Origin: Psoroptes ovis
Lineage: Eukaryota > Arthropoda > Arachnida > Sarcoptiformes > Psoroptidae
NCBI GenBank assembly: GCA_002943765.1
Contig: PQWQ01000011.1
Location: 1,488,001-1,552,000, forward strand
DNA length: 64,000 nucleotides
Direction of reading: 5' to 3'
Shown piece after piece: positions 49,192 to 61,100 of this stretch (its first letter is position 1; every line of letters starts with the position of its first letter). Made by a program: the position numbers and the translations under genes. The notes beneath the pieces are model-generated. The model did no database searches and was not told the DNA's origin. It worked only from the letters and a program-made list of their open reading frames with translations.

Positions 49192-52100
49192 ATTTTTGGA
49201 CTTTGCTGTCATTTACCAAAATTTATTATCATCATTGGTTTTACTTGTAAAAACTTGAATCTAATTTTAATTGATTGTATCCGATTGCGGGCAGGAAATT
49301 TTTGCTTTCAAAGGAGGTATTTTTTTCAAAAATTAATCAATTTTACCCTTTACTCACTTACTTAATAAATAATTATTCAAGTTTTTCATTTTTCAAAAAT
49401 TGATATTTCTTTCTTTCTTTTACTCTTCAAAAGACACTTAAAATAATTTTAAAAATGAAATAATTCAACTCAAATTTCGCTTGAAACATCTGAGCCAAAA
49501 AAAATTTCAAATTTTAAAATGTTTTTAATGATACTTTCAATGATATGCCCTTCATTGATCATTGTTGAATTCATTTTGGTGAATTCAATTTGTTTCATTT
49601 CATGGACTTTTTCTAGGTTAATTTTTGATAGTCAAAAACAATAAAGGTCCAAGAAATGAAAGAATCACAAATGCATTCAATGAGGCATCTGATTTTGATT
49701 CATTGAATCATGTATTAAAGATTGGAAAATCAAAAATTTTCAAATAATGAAATTGTTTCAATTGTTTTCAATTGTAAAACAATGAAGATTGTTCTGAAAT
49801 AAGATTCTGAAAAATAAGATATATTATGGCAATGAATCGAGAATAGAATTTGTTACAATTTCAAAGTTTTTTTCATTTCAAATTTTTCTGATTTTTAAGA
49901 TGTTTCATGTATTTCTTATATTTCTTTATTTCTTTGTATTAAAATAGAACAAATAAATGAATGAATGAATGTACGAATGTACGAACGAATGAATGAATGA
50001 ATAACCAATGAAATAAATAACAAGACAGGAAGGAAAAGCAATGTATGATGTTAAGTTAAGTTGATGATGATGATGAACTGGTGCGTGTATTTTTCAGATT
50101 CAATTCCAATTCCATTCATTTGTATTTGTATCTGTAAGTTGTATCAATGTTCAATTCATTGATTTGTTTCATTGATTACGAAGAATGTGATTGGAGATAT
50201 GAGATTGGAGATTTTTTTCTATTTTTTTCCGAAGAAAATCTATTTTTTCTTCAACATTGAATCAATGGAATTATAAATTAACAAACAAGAAAATACGATT
50301 GATTTTTTTTCCAAAAACAAAGATTTGCAAAGGCTATTGGCTTCAATAATATCATGAAAACAGCAGCAAAGGTTTTCATTGTTGCATCTTCATCAATGAA
50401 TTATGTTTAAATGAATCAAAAACCATAATCTTAATTGGAAATTTTGGAAATTTCGAAGAAAATCCTCAAAAATTTCTTAAAATTTTCCAAAAAAAAATTC
50501 CACAAAATGAAATTCCAATATTTTCAACCAAGAAAAGTCAAAGGAGGAAAAAAACCAATAAAAATCAATCAGAAAAACCGACCAAAAAAACGGAAGCTAA
50601 TCAACGACGACAAACAATTGGAATACTGGAGAATTGGCTCAAAAAATTCCACGATTTTTTCCAAAATTTTAAAGAATTGAATTCCATTGAATTTCAATTT
50701 AAGGAGAGAAATCAAAAATTGAAAAAATAAGAGAAAATATCAAAGAATTTTAAAGAAATATCAAATGATTTTAAAGAATTTTAAAAAATTTAAAAGAATC
50801 GTTCAGTTTTTCCCTGTGTATTTCTTTGATTCTCGCGATTCAACATTTGTTTGATTATTATTATTAGTTTTACAATTGCAATCGCTACCGAACTTGTGCA
50901 TTTTTCTTATTCTTCTTTGTGAAAATCACATTTGAAAGAAATCGAAAAAATCAAATGGCTGTAAAAATGATTCAAATGGTGAATCGGAGAAAAGCACTAA
51001 AATTGTTTTGTAAAAATGAATTGAAATCAAAAAAACAAATATCAAATCGGGCAGCAGATGTGCTAAATTGGTATTGAATATATTGTAAGAATGAAAGAAT
51101 TGAAAAAAAAGAAAAAGTAAACTGAGTTTTTCGATTTTCTGAAACAGTTATTCCTTGCATTCATAAGTCATAGAAACAAATTTTGGAAAAATGGATGGTT
51201 GAATGCTTGGAATGAGATGGGAAAGAAGAATTTTTGATGGTAAGAGAAACGAAACAGCGCACATTTGGCCATTCTTGAAACAATACATTGCATTTGCAAT
51301 ACGTTGAATTCAATTGAATTCAATCAAAAAGCATTGAAAATCAATTGAAATGCAATGAAAATCAATGATTTTTACGTGAGTTTTTGCAATCAAATGGAAT
51401 CAAAATACATGAAAGAAATGCTCGATTGACAAATGATAATCGTTCTCGTATTTAAAAAAATTAAAAATGAAATTTTTACGTTGATTTACTATGTGTTTGA
51501 TGCATGTATTTGTCATAATAATATCTGACGACAAATACATTTAATTTCAATTCAATAATTCGAAAATGATTTTTCAATTTTTTATTATTTCATCTCTTAA
51601 ATTTTCATTTGTCAATTTTCAATGATTATCATTTCATTGATTTAAATCTTTTAATACAAAGACAATTTTATAGACACGATTTTCTTTCAGATTTGATAAT
51701 TTTCGCCGAAGAAATTCCCGGAGAAAAAAATTCCCAAAGAATTTGTCGAAATTACAAGTCTAAATATTAATTTTTCAATTTTTCAATTTTCCGATATATT
51801 TCTCAAACAAACAAATAAAATCAATAAAACATTGAAAATCTTGCAGGGATTTATTTGTTGCAAATTTCAATGTAATTGTAATTGTAGTCGTAGCCAGTCT
51901 TGTTGTTAATTTTCAATGTCCAAAACCCGAATGAATTCAATACGAAACCAAGCCAAAAAACTAAATAAAATACGATAAATTTTGACAACTTTCAATCGTC
52001 TCCTGTGGCTATTTATTATGATTATTATTATCATTATCTGGAGCCACCAACCACCAACGACCATCGCCACCATCAGCCACAAACAATGCTGATAATTGTA

Positions 52101-53558
52101 TACATTTACAGTGTGAATATCATGAATTTATCGATTTTCTTTCGGGTTTTTCTCGGGTCTGATGTTTCATTTGGCCGAAAAAAAAATAATGAAAATTATT
52201 ATGGTCAATCGTTGAATCCCCATTCTTCGAATAATATCAGGAAAATGTCCATGTGGTTTCCACTAAATGAATGTAAGCAATGTATGTGATAAAAATAATG
52301 ATTTTCTCATTGATTCTTAAGGCTGTTGGCTTGTTGTTGTTGTTGTTGTGATTTTCATGAAATGATTTTTGTGTGTAAATATATTCACAGAAATTTCTCA
52401 TAAACAACATGTATAAATAACAATATAATGACATTAGAAAACCAAAGAAGATTGTTGTGTGTCTTATATTGTTGTTTATCTTATATTGGTTAACATCTTT
52501 CGAGCGAAAATTCTGTAAATTTCTTGGCAGTTTTGAATACCAACAATGAATATAATATGCCTCGGGTAATCTTGGTTAATAATGTTTTTTTTTGCTATTT
52601 TTTTTAATATCAAAAACATGAATATTCTTCGAAGAATAAATAGATAATCGTTGTTTTCATTGGATTGGTTGAATTCATTTCAGAATTGATTGAAAATTTC
52701 AGCTTGAAATAAGGAATAAAGGAGAAAATTGTCAAAAAAAAACATTTGTTTGTTTATATCTTTGTGTGTTTGTGTGATATATGTTTCTCTATCTTCTCGT
52801 CTATTTGTATATGAAGATATATCGAGACATATCAACCCTAAGAAAACAAGGATAAAATCTCAGAAAACCACAGATTCAAGGTTTTTTTTAGAAGGTTTGA
52901 ACGTTTGACATTATCCAAAAACGAATAAAAAAAAGAAAATTTGATGAATGTTCATTCGTTGTTGTTACTCTGGCTGATATTATCCGAGAGATCTAACAAA
53001 ACAAGATAACAATTGAAACATTCATTATAATACTTTGATTTTGGGAAATAATATTTCACGTGATTTGAATGTATTTGAAGGGTGAATAAGGGGTAATTTG
53101 CTTTGAATTTTCCCTTTAAAATTTTAGAAAAAATAAAATATTTTTTCTCTGATTGAAATTGATGCCAAAATATGTTAGAAAATTGTTCAAAAAGTGTTGA
53201 AATGATGATCGAAATACAAGTGAAATATTCAAATATTTCTACGAGTAAACATGGTTTTACCTTTGAATATTGGAATAGAAAATGATGAATTTCAAATTTC
53301 AAAGATGAAAAGTCATAGAAAAGCTAATACGCATTACAATATTTCAATATTTTGATATTTCAATTTCAAATATTTGTAAACAACAATATGCCAGAAATAT
53401 TATCCACAGTTTATTTCACCATATATATTTTTAAGTAAAAAGTTTTCAACAATTTTTTCGTTGTTGTTTTTGTTGTTGTTTATATTATCCATTTGATTTG
53501 TCTTATATTTTTCACGGTGACATTATGTCATATTATGTCAACAATTGTCACAAAAATA

Positions 53559-53640
53559 TTAGGTTGTCCGAAAAGTTTTTGCCGATTTTCAAATGTTTTT
53601 CCAACCAGTAAATCGGCAAAAATTTTCCGGACAATCTAAT
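53559..53640 (+). mobile_element. Foldback element, class D
   Basis: TTAGGTTGTCCGAAAAG left, GGACAATCTAAT right; interior CAAATGTTTTTCCAACCAGT matches the copy at 7770. Confidence 0.88.
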
Positions 53641-55176
53641 ACATTATTATTATGATGATGATTGAAGAAATAATTATTGTCGATCGTTCAAATTGTGAAA
53701 TATTAAAAACTTTTCGCTTTGAAAAAACATGTTATTTTTTCAATATTTCAAAATGTTTTTCTTCGAATTTATTCGCCATAATTGAAAGTCAATGGCAGTC
53801 AATTGCGATTGCCAAATTCGCTTTGGAAAATCATTGGGAAAAACAAGAAAAAATTTACGATTCTAATTCCATTTTACTCAATTCATTATTATTACTTGGA
53901 TCAAATTGTTCTTCATGTTGAAATTTGAAACTCATTAATAGTTTCACTTTATTCTTTATTATTTCACTTATTGGTTTTGTCTATTGCTTTCCAGCAATTT
54001 TATTTTATTCTCTTAAATCAGGTGACAACACCCTGATTTAACGCTTTTTGGGTATAAAATAAATTTTTTCCTACCCCTAAAAATAATAATAATAAAAGTT
54101 TCAAACCATTTTCAACCATTGATCAAAGACAACAAAGTTTTGATTCTATGATCAATGACAGCCATGGAAAAAAAGAAAGGAGAATTCAAATCACGAAAAA
54201 ATTTGATTATCACGCAATATTCAAATATTTGAATTAATCTAATTGTCATTGTTATGGGTTTACAGATCGTATACGAATGCCATACAAATCACCTGGACCA
54301 TGTGATAATTATATGGACAAGGTTTGTGTGAATTTCAAAAAAAGAAAAATTGACCAATTGATTTTTGGAGACAAATTACGGCAAAATCTCGTAATTATTC
54401 TTTGGTTATATGGTTTCAAGTGGTAAATTATACAAAAATCGAGATGGAAATGTGATATTATTTCATATTAATTTCATTGTTTTTTATTTCAATATCGCTT
54501 TGATATCTGCGATTGAAAATACCCGGCTTTGAAATTAATTTGAAACATGAATCAAGCGATTATATAGTGAAGCTATTGTACGCATATTCTCAGAAATTCA
54601 TTCTTTTTCATTTTTCAAAATACCAAAACATTCAAACCGATTCTATTATTCAGTCAGTCATGATTTACGTTCTGATGAATGATGTTCATTAAATTTGAAT
54701 GAATTTCTATGATAAATAAAAGAAAAAACCAGCGAATAATTCCGCTTGAAAATTTGATTATTTCTAAGATTTTTTGTGTGAAATAATTCAAAGATTTCAA
54801 ACAAAATTCCATACAATTTGATACAAAATAAAAGCAAAATACATCAATCAACATTGATTAATTTGATTGATTTTGAAATTCAAAGAAAAAACGAAAATCT
54901 AAGACATGTTTTTTTTGATTAATCAAAAAATGATTTTGTGCTTCAGTGTTTGAACGAAAATAGTCTTGAATAAGTGAAAATAAAACTATGAATATCAAAT
55001 CAATTTGATTGAAAAATTTCAAAAAAAATTCAATTCAAAGAATTCATCGATTATCTTCGATCATCGATTGTTCAATTTCGATTTAAATGTGCAAAACAAT
55101 CAATGTTTAACAATTAATTTGAATCATTAATGCAACAACAGCAAAATCATCATCAAAAACCAAATCAAACTACAAA

Positions 55177-58100
55177 ATGAAAATACGTTTAAAATCATCG
55201 ATTATTGAGATGAATAATACAAATTCTCACGAATTATCATTGAAACAAATTCAATTATTATTATTTTCATCCATTACACTTATATTATGTATTATAATTA
55301 ATCAAGGTATGTTTTGGGTGTCTGAGAGTATGCAAGTGGTGCTGCTGTTGGTAAATTGATTGAAATTGTTTAATTTGTTGAAAATTGTTGCCATTTTCTG
55401 ATTCAAAAATTTGAAATTTGAAATAATCAAATTGAATCAAATGCAAATGCGATGACAATTGAATACATTTTATCCATTTTTTTTTTTTTTTTGGTTAGAT
55501 CCACTTAATCCCTTGTCAAAATGAATTCAATCACAATGTGAAGAGATTGAGAAGATTGAGAGCAAAAGAGTAGAAATATTCAATGAAAATCCTCATATCA
55601 AACTGATTTCATTTGCTTTTGGTGTTATTTGGCATCATTTCAACATTTTGAAATGTTGAAACATTGAAATGAAATGTAGAAATATTACATTTTATCTGAT
55701 CCCAATAATAATAATAATAATCATTTTTGTTACAATGTTAATCCTTAAAATGTGTAATTCATATGATTTCGAATGAGAATTTATTCCCAAAAATGTAAAA
55801 AATTGCAATTTTGATCTTTTTTCATGAAAAAATTATTTATCAGAAAAATATTTATGTATTAGGTTGTCCGAAAAGTTCATCACCGGTTAATCGAATAGAG
55901 TTGTTCATTCGAAATTGGCCAGAACTTTTCGGACAACATTATGTATTTGTCATCATCATATTCAATTATTGAAATATTCACAAATCATATGAAACATTTC
56001 AATGAATTTATCATGTCCATTGCTGGTTTTCGATTCAATTTTTGCAAAATTTGTATCAAATCGCCAAATTTTTCAGGAGCAAATGACACTTTCGAATTTT
56101 CATTTTTGAAAATTCATCCAAAATTGCTCGAGCAAAATTATTAATGAAGTTTATAATTAAATAAGATTTAATTAAACTTGAATTTTTTTCGTGAAACAAA
56201 ATAAATGAAATAATAATGATTAATAACTATTTGATAATTAGATGAGCGCAAAAAAAAAAAAAAAAATTTAAAAAGGAATAAGGATTTGAAATTTCACATT
56301 TTTTGAAAAATATTCAAGGTTGTCCGAAAAGTTCATTCGGCTTAATCATCGATAGAGTTGCTAACGAAAAGCGGCCAGTACTTTTCGGACAACCCTTTAT
56401 ATTCAAGATAAATTGAAATCCATTAATACTGCATTATCATAGTTGATATATCTTTCGAAGCTTATTAAGTTTAAAAGTTTTCATTAGTATTTGGCTCTTT
56501 TGAATATATGAGAAACTAATACGCGAAAAAACTTAACTAAAATTAATTGTTTTTTTTGTTTTTGTTTCATCACCATCACCGTCATCATCGTATGCATTAG
56601 ATCTTAATTCGAATAGTCGATCGTATAGACCTTCATTTATGCTTTCTTTGTTTTGCCACAAAAGCTGTCAAAACTGTTATTCCATAAATGAATGAATGTA
56701 TTAAAAATGTTCAACTTTTGTGGTTTTTGTTTGCATTTTCCATGCACACACAATGTTTTATAATTTGAAAATTTAATTATTCTTAATTTAACTTACTTTT
56801 ATTATTAAGAAAAGTTGTGAATAAAATATTGAAAGGTTGTCCGAAAAGTTTATCACCGGTTAATCATAAATAGATTTGCTTGTGGAAATCGGCCCGAACT
56901 TTACGGACAACCTAAATAAAATGAAATGAAATGTTGATTTGATTTGAAACATTTTTTTCATTTGATTTCGATAAATGAAAATGATGATCATCATCTTGAT
57001 CATTAGGAACTAGGAGATAATTATGATGTTTTTACCAAAAATAATAATTTTTTATGATGTTTCATGGCTAATTTGTTTATTACTTTTTTGTCAGAGAAAC
57101 AACCATCATCAATATTTTTCCAAGCTTCCATTTTGTCATTATTAGTAGGTTACCCAAAAAGTTCTTGCCGATTTTCCAATGATTTTCTATCATGTAACCG
57201 GCAAAAACTTTTCGGACAACTTGTTAGTTTATTATTATTAGCTTCCATGCTTTTTCCAAGCTTCTTCGGGGAATTTCATATTGGAATTTTATATTTGAAT
57301 TGATGTTGCCCAATATGATTCGACGAATATTTTCTTTTCCTTTATTATATTCTCCATGTTTTCGCATCATTAATAATTTTCGATTTTTATTCATTTTTTT
57401 TTTCTTGACCACCTTTAGTTGCTTCAACAAAATTCACGAATAATAAAAATCAAATTCAACAACAACACCAACAACAACAGCGGCAGCAGACAACAATAGA
57501 AAAATATGGACCAGAATTCATTGTTGAACCACCAAATTCAGTGATATTTTTGAATGATACTGGAACAATTATCACTTGTAGTGCTAAAGGTAGTTGAGAG
57601 CTAATATCTTGACATTCAATAATTCAGAATTTCTCATTCTAATTTATGGAAAATTATTTTTTTCTAAAATATTTTCAGGTATACCATCACCAACAATGAT
57701 ATGGACACGTTCGGATGGAACAATTCTACAACCGATACCTGGACTGCGGCAAATACGTAAAGATTTATTAACAACACAACTGGTATATTTACCATTTGCT
57801 GCTGCATCATATCGTCAAGATGTTCATTCCGGTATTGTTCGATGTGTGGCAACGAATCAAGTTGGTTCAATTCAAAGTCAAGATGTACATATTCGTGCAA
57901 GTAAGTTTTGTATATTCTTTATTCGTTTTTACTTATGAAAATTCACATAGACCCATAGACATAACAAAAATTGAATTGAACAAACAGAACGTCTTATGTA
58001 GCTTTTGCCTTTAGGCTAAAAGTAATGGAGAAAATGAAATAAAACCCAAGCGAAATCAATTTCAAATCAATGTTAGATTATTATCTGATATATATCATAA

Positions 58101-61100
58101 ATATTCAACATAAATTACCCGACAAAAAAAAACAAATTAAATAATCAAAAGTGATGATCACGATATTTCAATTATATTCTCTTTGCTTTGATTCAAAGCC
58201 AAAGGCCTGTTTGAGTTTTCTTATTTTTTTGTAGCTAAAATTATTATATTAGGTTGTCCGAAAAGTTTTTGCCGATTATATCGTAGGGAATCATTAGAAA
58301 ATCGGCAAGAACTTATTGGACAACCTAATAATTGATATGAATATACAATTTTTTTGAATGACAGTTGAATGTAATTTACTTTTGGTGTTCATGCTTTTAT
58401 TCCATCAAAAATAATTCCGAGCAAATAATTTGAATAATTTTCTTTGAAATTGAATTTGACTTTCAAGTATCATGAAATAAGATGAAGGCGGAGAGCATAG
58501 GCTTTCATTTCATTGGTGGACATTGTTGATTATCGAATGAAATCAACAACATGAGATTTACCAAAGATGATCAATTGTCATTGACCGGAGAATTTTCAAA
58601 TCACTAATCAGCAATCTCAAAGCCTGAATGGTCTCACTTTCACTCTGAAAAAAATTTTGACACATTTTTCACCCCAATACAATTTGCAATTTACCCCAAT
58701 GCGACAATTCTATCTTGGTAATTTTCGATTTTGTTTCATTCTATTTCATCTTGAACATTGGGTGTTGTGCGTGATTACATTTTATGACTTTGAATACTTG
58801 AATTTCGAAATGAAAGTCGTGAAGTGAAATTTACCGAAAGTCAAATGAATTTTTTTTTCGGGTATTAAAAGTCAAAATGGAAATGAAATAAAATTGATTA
58901 TGAGAGAATGAAACTTTACGTTTATGAAAATTTGAATCAATCTCATCCATCTTTTTCCATTTCGTTTAGTGATGTTCGTTTGATAAATGGAAGGGATGAA
59001 TTGAGAAGGGTGGAAAAACATGAAATTTTACACAAATGAAATTAGTTTCTTTCATGTTTTGCAAGAAAATGAACGAAAGGTTTACGATGCATTGATCGAT
59101 CAAAATTAGATTGATTGATCAATGGTAAATTTTGATCTTGTAATAATTTCGAAACCTTGCCATGTATTTGACCAGAAAAAATTGGTGAATTTGAATTTTT
59201 ATCAAGATCTGGAATTCCAGCCTTTCATTTCTCCTAAAAAAAATCAAAATATTCAAAAAATTATTTCCTAAATCTGTCATTTCATGTCAATTTGACCTTT
59301 AACTTGTCATGTCTTCGAATGGTCCATGGTTCCAATGCATCTATTTGATTCATTTTTTATTGGATTCCATTTTAAATATGAGTAAAAACAAATTGATTGT
59401 CAGATTTCTCCTTTTTTGAATGTATGAGTAACATTCATAAATTCAAAATTCATAAATTCAACTTGTCACATCATAGTTTTGGCTTCAAAATGTTGGCCTC
59501 AAAAAGTTGTTTTCCCTGCATTGCATTCATTTCAATTAGATTGTCCGGAAAGTTTTGGCCGATTTTCATGAGCAACTCTATCGATTAAGCGGAATGAACT
59601 TTTCGGACAGCCTAATATTTTATTTTTCCATTTTCTTTGCATATTTTTCGATACATTTATGTCATTTCTTGATTCAAGAAAAAATGTGTCTAATATTTAT
59701 TATTATTATACATCAATGACTATATCGAACATGTACATCAACATCACCGCGTCAAAGACATTTTTATTTCTTGTCAAATTTTTGTTCACGAATTCGTACA
59801 ATTTCAATGGACATTTTGACGGTTAATGGCATGGCACTTTGAAAGAGTCTGCCTGTTAGTAGTTGTATAAATGTCTATTTTGAACCATTTTACATCTATT
59901 TTTACCATTTGAAACAGTGGAAAACGAAGCACATACCATCACACAACGAATGGTGATAAAAATGTGTTTAAAAATATTTTCGAAGTTAAAAAGTGTTAAA
60001 GAGATAAGAAGATGATGAAATTTTGAAATTGAATGGACAGAGATGAATGTATGGCCAAATGAATGAATGGTTTAAAATGAATGAATGGATAGATCAGAAT
60101 AGATCCAAGTTGATGTCGGTAAAAGCATCATTAGGGCTTTGGCTATTAATTTTTATTTTTTCTTCTTCTTCTCCAGCTCGTAAATGACAATAAATTTAAT
60201 TAGTTTGAAACATTTTCTAGTTCAAAATGTCATCGCACACTCACAAATTTCGTATTTTTCAAAACTTTGTAAAAATATTTTTCTCTCAGCTTTGATTGGT
60301 GGAAAATTGAAAATTTTGCGAATTTTCCAAATTTTCAAAGCTTTAAACATTCAATTCCAATTAATTTTTGAAGAGGAATTGGAAAGATGGTCAAAGATTG
60401 ATTAATATTTTCACACTCTTAAATGTCCATTATTTACGAGAATTTCAAAAGACAAGAGTTGAAAATACACTCATTGAAAATTGAAATGAGAAATGAAGTG
60501 AAATTCATTGTTTCTATTCAAATACAATCAGTTATTATAATCCAGGATCATCATCATAAATTAATTTCATGAAAAACAATAATGAAAACAATGGTAATTA
60601 TAAGGATAATGAGACTAATGATGATCATACTAAAACCTTTGTTTATAAAATTCAAGAAACAATGAATGAATGAAAAATTATCATTTCTATAGCCTTACTA
60701 TTATTGTGTTATTAATATCAATATTCATTGACATTAAACACACACACACACAAACATTATTAAATACCAATAACACCGACAGCAAACAGCATCAATTACA
60801 GCATCGATATCTTATAAAAACAATATTCTTTATTCAAGAATTAATGTATTTTTATAAATATCATAATTCTTATTATCGTCATTGGTATTGATGGTGTTAA
60901 GAATGTATTTATTATTATCATCATTCCATTTTATTTATGTGTAAATAATATATTCAAACTAAGAACTAAGGGTAATACAACAAACAACAACAACAACAAA
61001 AATCATTAATTTTACCGAATAAATTCAATAAATCCAAATAAATAAATGTATAAACATTCATTGTATTCAATGAATATTGAATATTGTTTTACCGAAATTT

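Larger units (their letters stand above)
35736..55176. other. 19-kb region without a supported gene
   Basis: No open frame here combines length, composition and splice signals convincingly. The region holds 18 foldback elements (36372 to 53640), a T-run at 37627-37651, a CAGT tetranucleotide repeat near 41168-41205, a CA repeat near 47537-47562, perfect and near-perfect hairpins at 43600 and 44273, and many ATG/ATC runs. A single orphan exon-like segment is noted at 54262-54315. Untranslated exons, distal exons of a gene with large introns, or non-coding RNAs could be hidden here. Confidence 0.5.
55307..57418. other. First intron of the Dscam-like gene
   Basis: 2.1 kb of AT-rich intron with a T-run near 55480-55492, an A-run near 56250 and four foldback elements (55859, 56313, 56830, 57145). 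The last ends about 190 bp before exon 2. No coding sequence is seen. Confidence 0.7.

Noticed and set aside
50435..50680. 81-codon Lys/Phe-rich frame
   Set aside because: Produced by AAA/TTT-rich repeats; low complexity throughout.
52005..52289. 94-codon frame with Tyr/His/Pro-rich start
   Set aside because: Triplet-repeat derived start, no signal or domain, no splice context.
53652..53921. 89-codon frame following the foldback element at 53559
   Set aside because: Composition is not far from random for this AT content and no family or splice context supports it; kept only as a note.
60670..60891. 73-codon frame with a signal-like start and an HTHTQT run
   Set aside because: Lies in a Dscam intron, part of it is the translation of an AC microsatellite, and no cleavage or peptide motif is recognisable.
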